64,000 nucleotides of DNA from an uncultured Flavobacteriaceae bacterium (GCA_947494205.1 CANLUH010000013.1:1-64000), one strand, 5' to 3'; shown: positions 11,167 to 20,194, counted from the first letter of the stretch. Numbers and translations are program-made. The notes: generated by a model not told the origin, from the letters alone.

Positions 11167-12031
11167 GACCCTAATATTTATACTTTTCTTAAGTATGTCG
11201 TCATTTTTAAATGGGCAAAGTCTTCTAGATAAATTAGAAGAAGAACACCAATCAGCCCCCGAATATGTAATGTCTACTTTTAAAGGAACTAGGATTTCTA
11301 TAGGACATTCTTTAGAAACTCGTAAAAAGAATACGCTTGAAGTTTCTTTTATGAGTCGCTATTGGAATGTGCCACAAGAAACTAGTAATTCTTTTATAGC
11401 AGATAGGATGTGTACTCGATTTGGCGTGGATTATGGTGTGTCTGATAATTTTACTGTTGGTTTTGGTGGTGGTTTTCCTAATGGTATTGTAGATGGTTAT
11501 TTAAAGTACCGTTTAATGCAACAAAACATTAATGATAATGGAAACCTTTTTGGCATTACTCTACTTCAAGCAGGGACTTACAGAACTAGAAATATTAAAA
11601 ATGTAGAATTAAGAGATGATTTTGGAGATAAATTAGCATTTACGACACAGTTGTTAATTGCTCGAAAATTTTCTAGAAAGTTTTCATTTCAAATAGCACC
11701 AACATTTATACATAGAACATCTTCTAGACTTAATATAGATGACCATAATCATTTTGCTATAGGGTTTAGTCCACGATATAAATTAGGAAATCATGTATCT
11801 TTAGTTTCAGAATACTATTATGTAGCTAATCCTTTAAAATCAATAGATACATACGGAGCCTTTTCTTTAGGTGTTAATTGGGAGGTTAGTGATTTGTTAT
11901 TGCAATTTAAAATGACCAATAATCAAATTTTTACTGAAGATGCTTTTATAACACAAACAGCACAGAATTTTAATTTTAGAGATGGTAATTTCTTTTTTGG
12001 TTTTCATGCCACTTATCATATTCAATTATAA
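11156..12031 (+). CDS. DUF5777-like outer-membrane beta-barrel protein
   Basis: The product of 291 residues starts at the ATG at 11156 inside the end of the YceI gene. From there a clean signal peptide is read (cut after LNGQ, about residue 20). A longer frame runs 38 codons further upstream, but that part is a shadow of the YceI gene. The mature protein begins LLDKLEEEH, then has many short amphipathic strands (GTRISIGHSLET, DYGVSDNFTVGFGGGFPNG) and ends in an aromatic strand FFGFHATYHIQL, as expected for an outer-membrane barrel. Family DUF5777 is recalled, not computed. Its function is unknown, and its link to YceI suggests an envelope role. Confidence 0.75.
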   Translation: MKSKTLIFILFLSMSSFLNGQSLLDKLEEEHQSAPEYVMSTFKGTRISIGHSLETRKKNTLEVSFMSRYWNVPQETSNSFIADRMCTRFGVDYGVSDNFTVGFGGGFPNGIVDGYLKYRLMQQNINDNGNLFGITLLQAGTYRTRNIKNVELRDDFGDKLAFTTQLLIARKFSRKFSFQIAPTFIHRTSSRLNIDDHNHFAIGFSPRYKLGNHVSLVSEYYYVANPLKSIDTYGAFSLGVNWEVSDLLLQFKMTNNQIFTEDAFITQTAQNFNFRDGNFFFGFHATYHIQL

Positions 12032-12053
12032 GATAAATTATAGATTTTTTAAT

Positions 12054-12088
12054 AATAGCCATTTGCAATACGCAAATGGCTATTTTTT
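12054..12088 (+). terminator. Terminator of the OB-fold/YceI/barrel operon
   Basis: AATAGCCATTTGC (12054-12066) pairs with GCAAATGGCTATT (from 12072), followed by seven T. Confidence 0.9.
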
Positions 12089-12305
12089 TGCTTCTACAAA
12101 AAATACTGAAAGAAAACCTAATAAAAAGGGAGTGAAGTTTAATTAGCGTTATATATTGTATAATTTTCTCTAGTTGTAAGCATATCAATAGATACAAGAG
12201 TTCCTTTTTAAATGCTATTTTTCCGCTTTACGGTATTTAAGTTGTATTAAGGTCGATTTCGAAGCTTTATTTGCATCATAATTAATTTTTAAACAAAATA
12301 AAAAA

Positions 12306-14945
12306 ATGATGAAAAAAGTACTTCAAAATTGGATGCATTTAAATGCCTCTAATTCAAAAACAAGAATTTTTCTTTTTCTCTTACTTTTCGGTTTTAGTTT
12401 TTCGCAAGCGCAAATTGTGATTAATGAAGTAAAAGAAAATGGATCGGTAGAGCTAAAAAACTTAGGAACTAGTACTGTAGATGTTTCAGGATATTGGTTA
12501 TGCGATTTTCCTAGTTACAGACAAATGAGTAATTTAAATGTAGTTAGTGGAAATTTAAATATGCCAGCTAATAGTTTCTTAGTTGTAGACGATTTTAATT
12601 TTATAGATAGCGCAGACGGAGAATTAGGTTTATATACTACTAATAGTTTTAGTAGTAGTACGGCGCTAATAGATTATATAGAGTGGGGTTCTACTGGGCA
12701 TCAAAGATCAGGAGTTGCTGTGGCAGCTGGAATATGGACAACAGGAAGTTTTATACCAGCTTTTGACGATGCTTTATCAATACAATATGATGGGAGTGGA
12801 GACTTATCTAGTGATTTTTTCCCTATTCCAGATACTTTAGGAGCAGAAAATGGAATTTGTCCAGCAGAAGCTGGGAGTATTTCGTATAACGGAGGAACAG
12901 ATGTTGTTATTTGTGTCGATGGTAATACAGATTTATTAACTATAGATATTATTGGTAGTGCAGGAACTAATGAAGCTTATATAATTACTAATAGTTTAAC
13001 AGGAGAAATATTGTTTTTACCAGTAGCAAGTAATTTAGATCCAGATGTATTAGGTGTAGGGACTTGTAATTTAAACTATATAAAATATGAAGATGGATTA
13101 ACTGGTTTAGAAATAGGAGAAGATATCTCAGATTTGGCTGGGTGTTTCGATTTATCTAATACCATTAGTATTATCCGTGAAGCTGCCGATGGAGGTAGTG
13201 TTGCTATCGATTTAGGTGCTACTGGCAACCCTAATAACACGACGAGTTTTAACAGTGCTACGGAAGCAGTTATTTGTGTAGACACACAAGCAGATCCATT
13301 AGTGATAACACACGAGAACCCGTTAGCCTCAAATCTATCTTACAGATATGTAATAACAAACGAAGATTCATCAGAAATCTTAAACATTGTAAATACAAAC
13401 ACAATAGACTTAAATGGAGCAGGCGTAGGAACATGTTTAATTTGGGGATGGTCTTACAGAGGTATGGCAGATAATGGCGCAAGCTTTATAGGAGGACCAT
13501 TAGCAGATTTACAAGCAGCAGACTGTTCAGACTTATCAGATAATGCAGTAACGGTAATTCGTGAAGCTGCCGACGGTGGGAGTGTTGCTATCGATTTGGT
13601 TGCTACTGGCAACCCTAATAACACGACGAGTTTTAACAGTGCTACGGAAGCAGTTATATGTGTAGACACACAAGCAGATCCATTAGTAATAACACACGAG
13701 AACCCATTAGCCTCAAATCTATCTTACAGATATGTAATAACAAACGAAGATTCATCAGAAATCTTAAACATTGTAAATACAAACACAATAGACTTAAATG
13801 GAGCAGGCGTAGGAACATGTTTAATTTGGGGATGGTCTTACAGAGGTATGGCAGATAATGGCGCAAGCTTTATAGGAGGACCATTAGCAGATTTACAAGC
13901 AGCAGATTGTTCAGACTTATCAGATAATGCAGTAACGGTAATTCGTGAAGCTGCCGACGGTGGGAGTGTTGCTATCGATTTGGTTGCTACTGGCAACCCT
14001 AATAACACGACGAGTTTTAACAGTGCTACGGAAGCAGTTATATGTGTAGACACACAAGCAGATCCATTAGTAATAACACACGAGAACCCATTAGCCTCAA
14101 ATCTATCTTACAGATATGTAATAACAAACGAAGATTCATCAGAAATCTTAAACATAGTAAATACAAACACAATAGACTTAAATGGAGCAGGCGTAGGAAC
14201 ATGTTTAATTTGGGGATGGTCTTACAGAGGTATGGCAGATAATGGCGCAAGCTTTATAGGTGGACCGTTAGCAGATTTACAAGCAGCCGACTGTTCAGAC
14301 TTATCAGATAATGCAGTAACGGTAATTCGTGAAGCTGCCGATGGTGGAACAATTAGTTTAGTTGGAGGAGGCACAACATTTACAGGAAGTGCTGGTAATA
14401 TAGTGTTCGATGTTGAGCACGCTACTACAGCCGCTAATTTATCTTACTGGTATATCATTACAGATGAGAACGATAATATATTAGAATTCCAAAATTCAAC
14501 AGTTGGAAACACTTTAGATTTAAGTGCAGCACCGGCAGGAGAATGTCATGTATGGGGATGGTCTTACAGAGGGCAGCCTAATCCTGTTGTAGGAGATAAT
14601 ATTTCTACTTTATCAGATGATCAATGTGAAGATATTTCTTCTAATTGGATAACTGTTATTAGAGATTCAGTATTAAGTGTTGATGATTTTGAAAACACTA
14701 TTGAGTTTAAGGTCTATCCAAATCCTACAAGCGATATTTTAAACATTAAAAATGGTTTTAACCAATCATTAGATGTGAATATAGAATTATATGATATTTC
14801 AGGAAGAAGAGTATATGCAAATGCAACAGAGTTAAACACAACATTACAGATTAATGTTTCAACTTTTGAAGCTGGCGTTTATTTGTTAAATGTTACAGAT
14901 AGAAATAATAATACAACAATTACTAAAAGAGTAATTAAAAGATAG
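12306..14945 (+). CDS. T9SS-exported surface protein with lamin-tail-like domain and tandem repeats
   Basis: The 879-residue protein has a signal peptide (hydrophobic part about residues 22-34, cut near SQAQ). An N-terminal domain looks like a lamin-tail domain (IVINEVKENGSVELKNL, DVSGYWLC, FLVVDDF). Five modules of about 128 residues follow, each with an ICVD start, a YxITN strand and a conserved WGWSYRG motif with nearby Cys. Modules 2-4 are nearly identical (residues 291-674), while the first and last have diverged. A type A sorting domain ends the protein (VYPNPTSDILNIKN to ITKRVIKR, about 802-879). It is probably anchored to or released from the cell surface. The function is unknown, perhaps adhesion (inference). 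The start could be either of two adjacent ATG codons. Confidence 0.88.
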   Translation: MMKKVLQNWMHLNASNSKTRIFLFLLLFGFSFSQAQIVINEVKENGSVELKNLGTSTVDVSGYWLCDFPSYRQMSNLNVVSGNLNMPANSFLVVDDFNFIDSADGELGLYTTNSFSSSTALIDYIEWGSTGHQRSGVAVAAGIWTTGSFIPAFDDALSIQYDGSGDLSSDFFPIPDTLGAENGICPAEAGSISYNGGTDVVICVDGNTDLLTIDIIGSAGTNEAYIITNSLTGEILFLPVASNLDPDVLGVGTCNLNYIKYEDGLTGLEIGEDISDLAGCFDLSNTISIIREAADGGSVAIDLGATGNPNNTTSFNSATEAVICVDTQADPLVITHENPLASNLSYRYVITNEDSSEILNIVNTNTIDLNGAGVGTCLIWGWSYRGMADNGASFIGGPLADLQAADCSDLSDNAVTVIREAADGGSVAIDLVATGNPNNTTSFNSATEAVICVDTQADPLVITHENPLASNLSYRYVITNEDSSEILNIVNTNTIDLNGAGVGTCLIWGWSYRGMADNGASFIGGPLADLQAADCSDLSDNAVTVIREAADGGSVAIDLVATGNPNNTTSFNSATEAVICVDTQADPLVITHENPLASNLSYRYVITNEDSSEILNIVNTNTIDLNGAGVGTCLIWGWSYRGMADNGASFIGGPLADLQAADCSDLSDNAVTVIREAADGGTISLVGGGTTFTGSAGNIVFDVEHATTAANLSYWYIITDENDNILEFQNSTVGNTLDLSAAPAGECHVWGWSYRGQPNPVVGDNISTLSDDQCEDISSNWITVIRDSVLSVDDFENTIEFKVYPNPTSDILNIKNGFNQSLDVNIELYDISGRRVYANATELNTTLQINVSTFEAGVYLLNVTDRNNNTTITKRVIKR
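13176..14327 (+). repeat. Three tandem 384-bp repeats inside the T9SS gene
   Basis: The segment beginning CGTGAAGCTGCCG occurs at 13176, 13560, 13944 and 14328, exactly 384 bp apart. The three full units differ only at scattered bases, mostly synonymous, such as ATTTGT/ATATGT after the unit start. The period is a multiple of three and preserves the frame. After 14350 the match ends. Confidence 0.95.
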
Positions 14946-14967
14946 TTTTATTGATTGATTATTGTTA

Positions 14968-15007
14968 GAAAAGAGGTGTTGCATTAATTTGTAATGCCTC
15001 TTTTTGT
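14968..15007. terminator. Bidirectional terminator between convergent genes
   Basis: An imperfect long stem, AAAAGAGG...GCATTA with TAATGC...CCTCTTTTT, lies between the T9SS gene (plus) and the hypothetical gene at 15015-15602 (minus). Confidence 0.75.
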
Positions 15008-15014
15008 TATTTTT

Positions 15015-15602
15015 TTAAAGGTTCGTTCTGTATGCTATAAAACGTTTCTTAAAAACCTTTAGTTTTTTCTTGGGTTTCGATTTTGAAAAAGCATTAAACA
15101 CTATTTTCTTTTTAAGAAGACCTAATCTTCCAGACATAAACTCTCTCCACAATGAATTTTCTAACATATTAGGAGTGTTATTGTGAGAAATAGTGAGGTC
15201 GTATCCTTTATATCCCATTTTTAAAGTAAGTTCATCCTTTAAGTCTAGTATATAAAAACGACTATTGGCTTTAGGGCTGTTCGATTTATTTCTGTACTTA
15301 AATCCTTGATTAATATCGAATAGTAATATATGAGTTTTTGGATCGCCTTGTTGTTTTTTTGCCCACTCTGTTAGCCTTTTTTTTGCCCAATCTTCTTTCA
15401 TTAAAAAATAGTAGACATCTGTATCTTCGTCGGCTTCATTTTCATATTTGCTTAGTGTGGCATCATGTTCATTACAATGGCTCTCGTTAATACTATAAAC
15501 ACAAAATCCAATATCATGTGCAGACTTTTTAAGTTTATCCCAATTATTATTTTGAGCATAACATAGACTGGAAAATAAAAATAAGCTTAGTAGAAGTTTC
15601 AT
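15015..15602 (-). CDS. Secreted hypothetical protein
   Basis: A 195-residue protein with a signal peptide (MKLLLSLFLFSSLCYAQ, cut after about residue 17). The start at 15602 is chosen because AAAGGTGAT stands 6 bases before this ATG. A longer frame would use a GTG that is part of this ribosome site. The mature protein is polar with several Trp and Lys residues (WAKKRLTEWAKKQQG, ILLFDINQGFKYRNK) and ends in a strongly basic tail (SKSKPKKKLKVFKKR). I do not recognise a family. It is convergent with the large T9SS gene and stands alone. Confidence 0.7.
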   Translation of the reverse strand: MKLLLSLFLFSSLCYAQNNNWDKLKKSAHDIGFCVYSINESHCNEHDATLSKYENEADEDTDVYYFLMKEDWAKKRLTEWAKKQQGDPKTHILLFDINQGFKYRNKSNSPKANSRFYILDLKDELTLKMGYKGYDLTISHNNTPNMLENSLWREFMSGRLGLLKKKIVFNAFSKSKPKKKLKVFKKRFIAYRTNL

Positions 15603-15682
15603 AGATATCACCTTTGTTGGTCTACAAATATAAACGAGATTATGTTATAGCATATTGTTTTGTATAAATATAAGATGCAAAA

Positions 15683-15711
15683 AAAGCTGTAACGAAATAG
15701 GTTACAGCTTT
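15683..15711 (-). terminator. Terminator of the FadL-like gene
   Basis: AAAGCTGTAAC pairs with GTTACAGCTTT (right arm 15701-15711), with an A run before it that becomes a T tract on the minus strand. Confidence 0.8.
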
Positions 15712-15737
15712 AATAATATATAGTTGTTAATTTGTTT

Positions 15738-17252
15738 TTATAGTCTAAATCCTAATGATAATGTAATATTAGAGTTAGTATTATCTATAGTTGTTGCGTC
15801 TGTTAAGCCTGTATTGAATAACTGATATTCAGATGAACGCTGCGCTCTGTCGTAAGTTAAATCTAATTTAGTATTCCCAAAATTATAACCTAAACCTACA
15901 GAGTAACCTGTTAAGTCTCCTATAGTCGCTTCATTTTTATAAGGACTTTCTTCAAAACGATAGCCTCCTCTTAAACTAAAATCTTTTATTTTGTATTCCC
16001 CACCAACTCTATAAGTTGCAGCTGCTTTTAAATTATCAGCTATAATTGCATTTTGTGAAGCAAAAAAACTATCAGATGTTGGTTTAAATTTGGTGTTACT
16101 ATAATCTTTTCTAGAATAATCGAAACTAATTAAACCTTGTTGTCCAAATATATATGCAAAACTAGCAGTCATTTTTCCTGGTGTTTGAATTCTATATCTA
16201 GGGAAGATGTTAATAATTTGTGGGTCTACAATTTGTAAAACATTAGAACCACTTTCAGTTCTTATGGTTTCTAAATATTGAGAGGTTTCTTCTTCTATAC
16301 TCAGCCAAGTAGGGGAGTCGTAAGTAAATCCTAATCGTAAATTAGAAACTTTATAAATACCTCCTAATTGAAATGAAAACCCTCGACCAATAGTAGATAA
16401 ACTATTTTCGAAACCTACTTGAGTTACTGTAGATCCAACATTAGAATTTTCTTCAAATAAAAATGTTGTACGTTCATAATTTAAAAAATGTGAATTTAAA
16501 TTTAATCCAAGATATAAGTTCTCTGTGTATTGTGCGCCTAAGTTAAAAGCTATTTTACCATTGTATCCAGTAGCTGCATAATTGTATTCTTGGTTAAAAT
16601 TCCCAGCGGCAATATTAGATGTGTAAACAGTATTATCATCGTCAAATGTAGCAGGTTCTAATATAAAAGAATCATATCCTAAATAAGCTTGTTGGTTCCC
16701 AAAACCAAAAGCGCTTCCAATACCTGCATAAGCATCAGAAGTATTTTCTCCTGGTAAGGCGGAGATTTCATCTAATCTTAAACCTTGAGCATTGTTTAAA
16801 AAGTAACTATCTATAGAAGTTGTATTTGTACCAGAACTAAACCAGTCGTCTTCATAATTCTTAGTATTGTCGTAGGCAATTCCTAGTGTTATCTTCTTCC
16901 AATTGGAACCTTCTTTGTAGTTTTTAAATACAAACACAGCACCTCCCTGTTGTAGTGAAATGTCTGAGTTAGAAGATGTGTTTCTTCCGTTGAAAAAAGA
17001 AGTATCGTTATCGTTATTGTTACTCGATAGAGAAACAGAAGCATAACTATTATTAAATATTGCAGAACCTGCAGGATTTAAACTTATAGCACTTATGTCT
17101 CCTCCAAGTGAGTTGAAAGCACCACTTAGGGCTCTAAAACGAGCTGTTCCGTGTATTTCTCCATTACTATATCGTAATGCATCACTAATGCTTTGCGCGT
17201 TAATTATAGGCATAGAAAGGATACCTATGAATAGTAATATTAACTTTTTCAT
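15738..17252 (-). CDS. OmpP1/FadL-family outer-membrane transporter
   Basis: The protein of 504 residues has a signal peptide (MKKLILLFIGILSMP..NAQ, cut about residue 19). The mature N-terminus has the family mark of FadL-like proteins: ALRYSNGEIHGTARFRALSGAF, then LGGDISAISLNPAGSA (the NPAG turn of the N-terminal hatch). Many amphipathic strands follow, and the chain ends in SLGFRL, an outer-membrane barrel signature with an aromatic residue in the last strand. FadL proteins take up long-chain fatty acids or other hydrophobic compounds, but the substrate here is unknown. It lies 33 bases downstream of the low-complexity lipoprotein gene, so the two are likely one transcript. Confidence 0.9.
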   Translation of the reverse strand: MKKLILLFIGILSMPIINAQSISDALRYSNGEIHGTARFRALSGAFNSLGGDISAISLNPAGSAIFNNSYASVSLSSNNNDNDTSFFNGRNTSSNSDISLQQGGAVFVFKNYKEGSNWKKITLGIAYDNTKNYEDDWFSSGTNTTSIDSYFLNNAQGLRLDEISALPGENTSDAYAGIGSAFGFGNQQAYLGYDSFILEPATFDDDNTVYTSNIAAGNFNQEYNYAATGYNGKIAFNLGAQYTENLYLGLNLNSHFLNYERTTFLFEENSNVGSTVTQVGFENSLSTIGRGFSFQLGGIYKVSNLRLGFTYDSPTWLSIEEETSQYLETIRTESGSNVLQIVDPQIINIFPRYRIQTPGKMTASFAYIFGQQGLISFDYSRKDYSNTKFKPTSDSFFASQNAIIADNLKAAATYRVGGEYKIKDFSLRGGYRFEESPYKNEATIGDLTGYSVGLGYNFGNTKLDLTYDRAQRSSEYQLFNTGLTDATTIDNTNSNITLSLGFRL

Positions 17253-17285
17253 ATAATTAATGTCTTATTTTTCTTTTTCTGAATT

Positions 17286-18335
17286 TTAATTTCTTCTTCC
17301 ACCTCTTCGTGAACCTCCAGAAGATGATCTAGAAGAACCAGAACTTCTTGGCGAACTAAAAGATCTGCTAGAGCGACTTGGAGACGTTGCTCTAGTCCTT
17401 GTTCGTGTTCCAGAAGATGGTCTAGTTCGTGTTCCTGATGATGGTCTTGTTCTTGTACCAGAACTTGGTCTAGTACGTGTTCCTGAAGAAGGTCTTGTTC
17501 TAGTTCCCGAGCTTGGTCTTGTGCGAGTTCCACCAGATGAATTTGGTCTTACTCTAGTACCAGAAGATGGTCTAGTACGTGTGTTATTAGTTCTTACTCC
17601 TCTAGTTCTTGTAGATGTGGATGAGCGTCTTACTGTACCTCTTGTTCTAGTACTTCTTAAGTTAGAGTTTCTTCCTAGTATAGATTGTCTTCCTAAAACA
17701 CCTCTTCTACCTGTGTTATAAGCATAACCTCTGTAGCCATTTCTACCATAGAATCCATTACCATAGAATCCATTACCATAAAAAGGGCCACACCAAAGGT
17801 TGTTGTTCCAACCCCAGCCGTTATTCCAGCCCCAGTTGTTCCAGCCCCAGCCATTATTCCAACCCCAGCCATTATTCCAACCGTTATTCCAGCCCCAGCC
17901 TGCGCTCCAGCCAGCATTCCAACCCCAATGTCTATTCCATAGCCATCGATTTGGACCATTATTGTATATATTAATACTTACGTTATCACTAGATTCTCCC
18001 CATGCTGCATATCCTGTACTGTTTTCTGCAGTTCTTTCTTGTTCTGTGTAATCCCCTTGGTAAGAGTCTATATCTGTGAAAATTTCACTTTCTTGTTCAG
18101 CTAATTCTAATTCTTGAGATTTTTCTTTGAAGTAATTTTGATAATAACCGCTAGATGTTGTTGTTTCATCAGGGACTCTTTCTTCTGTTCGTTCAACAGT
18201 AGTTTCAGAAGAATCGTAAATGCCGTCTGTATCTTGACCAACATATTGATAAGAACCACATGATGTGAGTCCTAAAGTTAATCCTATAATCGCTAAAGCG
18301 GGTACTTTATTTTGTAAGTAGTTAATAAATCTCAT
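17286..18335 (-). CDS. Low-complexity lipoprotein with GWGWNN and RTRPSSGT repeats
   Basis: The 349-residue protein carries a lipobox (LGLTSC, Cys26). The N-terminal third is acidic (SSETTVERTEERVPDE). It is followed by a Trp/Asn/Gly-rich stretch (about residues 115-180, repeated GWGWNN), a Tyr/Gly/Phe/Asn stretch (NGFYGNGFYG), and an Arg/Thr/Ser/Pro tail with about seven RTRPSSGT units and a Ser/Arg/Gly-rich end. Such proteins are found beside proS in Flavobacteriaceae and are sometimes wrongly called prolyl-tRNA synthetase in databases. No catalytic motif is present. A cell-surface structural role is inferred. It is divergent from proS and probably co-transcribed with the FadL-like gene. 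Confidence 0.8.
   Translation of the reverse strand: MRFINYLQNKVPALAIIGLTLGLTSCGSYQYVGQDTDGIYDSSETTVERTEERVPDETTTSSGYYQNYFKEKSQELELAEQESEIFTDIDSYQGDYTEQERTAENSTGYAAWGESSDNVSINIYNNGPNRWLWNRHWGWNAGWSAGWGWNNGWNNGWGWNNGWGWNNWGWNNGWGWNNNLWCGPFYGNGFYGNGFYGRNGYRGYAYNTGRRGVLGRQSILGRNSNLRSTRTRGTVRRSSTSTRTRGVRTNNTRTRPSSGTRVRPNSSGGTRTRPSSGTRTRPSSGTRTRPSSGTRTRPSSGTRTRPSSGTRTRTRATSPSRSSRSFSSPRSSGSSRSSSGGSRRGGRRN
17401..17580 (-). repeat. 24-bp coding repeats (RTRPSSGT units)
   Basis: About seven imperfect 24-bp units, one extended to 30 bp, encode the octapeptide repeats of the lipoprotein. Third codon positions vary, so the units have drifted while keeping the amino acids. Confidence 0.85.
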
Positions 18336-18436
18336 ATCTCTTTCATTTTAATTGTTGAACATAACAAAAATAGTTAGTTTTGTCGAACTATTTATTTTTT
18401 TAACATAGTCACAATATTTGTGCCAAAACATTGAAT

Positions 18437-19915
18437 ATGAGCAAAAAACTTACGAGTAGAGCAGAAGATTACTCAAAATGGTATAACGAACTCGTTGTAA
18501 AGGCTGACTTAGCAGAGAACTCAGCAGTTAGAGGATGTATGGTAATTAAGCCTTATGGCTATGCTATATGGGAGAAAATGCAAGCAGAATTAGATAGAAT
18601 GTTTAAAGAAACAGGACATCAAAACGCTTATTTTCCACTATTTGTACCTAAAAGTCTTTTTGAAGCAGAAGAAAAAAATGCAGAAGGATTTGCTAAAGAG
18701 TGTGCTGTAGTAACACATTATAGATTACAAAATGATCCAGATAATAAAGGAAAGCTTAGAGTAGATCCTGCTGCTAAGTTAGAAGAAGAGCTTGTAGTTA
18801 GACCTACAAGTGAAGCTATTATTTGGAATACATATAAAGGTTGGATACAATCCTATAGAGATTTACCATTATTAATAAACCAATGGGCTAATGTTGTACG
18901 TTGGGAAATGCGTACACGTTTATTTTTACGTACTGCAGAATTTTTATGGCAAGAAGGGCATACAGCGCATGCCACTAAAACGGAAGCTTTAGATGAGGCT
19001 AAATTAATGAATAACGTTTATGCAACTTTCGTTGAAAACTTTATGGCTATTCCTGTAGTACAAGGTGTAAAAACAGAAAGCGAACGTTTTGCTGGAGCAG
19101 ACGAAACGTATTGTATAGAAGCGTTAATGCAAGATGGGAAAGCTTTACAAGCGGGAACTTCTCACTTTTTAGGACAAAATTTTGCGAAAGCATTTGACGT
19201 TAAATTTACTTCTAAAGAAGGTAAGCAAGATCACGTATGGGCAACCTCTTGGGGTGTTTCTACGAGATTAATGGGAGCGCTTATTATGACACATAGTGAT
19301 GATAAAGGATTAGTGTTACCTCCAAACTTAGCTCCAAACCAAGTTGTTATTGTACCTATATATAAAACAGAAGAGCAATTAGCAGAAATAACAGAAGTTG
19401 TTAATGGTATAATGAAAGACTTAAGAAGTAAGCATATTACTGTTAAGTTCGATAATAGAACAACATACCGTCCAGGTGCTAAATTTGCACAACATGAATT
19501 ACAAGGTGTTCCTTTGCGTATAGCTATAGGTCCAAAAGATTTAGAGAACGGAACAGTAGAGTTGGCAAGAAGAGATACGTTGACTAAAGAAATTATAGCT
19601 TTAGATGCTTTAACTGAAAAAGTTGAAGGGCTGATGACAGAAATTCAAGAAACATTATTTAAAAAAGCTTTAGACTACAGAACAGAACATATAACCGAAG
19701 TAGATACGTTTGATGAATTTAAAACAGTATTAGAAGGTAAAGGAGGCTTTATATCAGCACATTGGGATGGCACAATGGAAACAGAAGATAAAATAAAGGA
19801 AATTACTAAAGCCACTATTCGTTGTATCCCTTTAGAAGGAGATGTAAAAGAAGGACTATGTGTGTATTCTGGAAAGCCTTCAAAACGTAGAGTATTGTTT
19901 GCAAAAGCTTACTAA
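18437..19915 (+). CDS. proS: Prolyl-tRNA synthetase, type 3 (archaeal-like)
   Basis: Attaches proline to tRNA-Pro in the cytoplasm. The ATG at 18437 gives 492 residues. An in-frame TTG two codons earlier is unlikely as the start. Motifs of class II synthetases are visible: the [15 protein letters not shown] region at the N-terminus, [11 protein letters not shown] (TSE, proline-binding), [24 protein letters not shown] (motif 2), and the anticodon-binding domain followed by a C-terminal zinc-binding-like domain ending in RVLFAKAY. It lacks the large insertion (editing) domain of the bacterial type, and its length of about 490 residues is that of the archaeal/eukaryotic type typical for Bacteroidota. 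It is divergent from the lipoprotein gene. Confidence 0.97.
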   Translation: MSKKLTSRAEDYSKWYNELVVKADLAENSAVRGCMVIKPYGYAIWEKMQAELDRMFKETGHQNAYFPLFVPKSLFEAEEKNAEGFAKECAVVTHYRLQNDPDNKGKLRVDPAAKLEEELVVRPTSEAIIWNTYKGWIQSYRDLPLLINQWANVVRWEMRTRLFLRTAEFLWQEGHTAHATKTEALDEAKLMNNVYATFVENFMAIPVVQGVKTESERFAGADETYCIEALMQDGKALQAGTSHFLGQNFAKAFDVKFTSKEGKQDHVWATSWGVSTRLMGALIMTHSDDKGLVLPPNLAPNQVVIVPIYKTEEQLAEITEVVNGIMKDLRSKHITVKFDNRTTYRPGAKFAQHELQGVPLRIAIGPKDLENGTVELARRDTLTKEIIALDALTEKVEGLMTEIQETLFKKALDYRTEHITEVDTFDEFKTVLEGKGGFISAHWDGTMETEDKIKEITKATIRCIPLEGDVKEGLCVYSGKPSKRRVLFAKAY

Positions 19916-19946
19916 ATGAATTTTTTTTTTTTTTTTTTCATTTAGT
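19911..19946 (+). terminator. Inverted repeat with oligo-T loop after proS
   Basis: ACTAAATGAA (19911-19920, containing the proS stop) pairs with TTCATTTAGT (19937-19946), separated by 16 T. The whole T run is 18 long. It may act as terminator, but the T run lies in the loop rather than after the stem, which is unusual. Confidence 0.45.
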
Positions 19947-19948
19947 GC

Positions 19949-19978
19949 TTGCAACACTCAAAAATAGTTGTATTTTTG
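19949..19978 (+). promoter_or_regulatory. Upstream Bacteroidota promoter before tRNA-Glu
   Basis: TTG (19949-19951), a spacer of 19 bases, and TATTTTTG (19971-19978) match the -33/-7 consensus. It lies 95 bases before the second promoter and directly after proS. Confidence 0.65.
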
Positions 19979-20043
19979 CATCCGCAATGGAGACATTGTA
20001 AGTTATTTGAAAAGTATTGCAGAATAAAAAAAACAAAAAAACT

Positions 20044-20074
20044 TTTGCGAGTTTTAAATTAAGTTTTATATTTG
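20044..20074 (+). promoter_or_regulatory. Promoter of tRNA-Glu and rpsT
   Basis: TTTG (20044-20047), exactly 19 bases, then TATATTTG (20067-20074): a perfect match to TTTG-N19-TAnnTTTG. Transcription would start near 20081, about 11 bases before the tRNA. Confidence 0.85.
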
Positions 20075-20091
20075 CACACTCAAAAATAAAT

Positions 20092-20163
20092 GGCCCGTTC
20101 GTCTATCGGCTAGGACGCCAGGTTTTCATCCTGGTAAGAGGGGTTCGATTCCCCTACGGGCTA
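20092..20163 (+). tRNA. tRNA-Glu (anticodon UUC)
   Basis: A full cloverleaf is seen. The acceptor arm GGCCCGT pairs with ACGGGCT with a G-U pair at its end, and the discriminator base is A. The anticodon stem CCAGG/CCTGG holds the loop TTTTCAT with anticodon TTC at 20125-20127, and the T arm is GAGGGGTTCGATTCCCCT. The terminal CCA is not encoded. The gene ends 31 bases before rpsT, and the two are probably made as one transcript and processed. Confidence 0.97.
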
Positions 20164-20194
20164 CAATTTTTTAATAAAGAAAGAATAAGAACAA

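Noticed and set aside
11976-12197. 73-codon frame on the minus strand over the terminator at 12054-12088
   Set aside because: It overlaps the barrel gene end and a strong terminator and has no support.
13270-14250. Repeated short frames of about 70 codons on both strands
   Set aside because: They recur every 384 bp because of the tandem repeats in the T9SS gene and have no independent features.
17249-17533. Second minus-strand frame in the repeat region of the lipoprotein
   Set aside because: It is produced by the 24-bp repeats in another frame; its Glu/Gln/Leu-rich sequence has no start or family.
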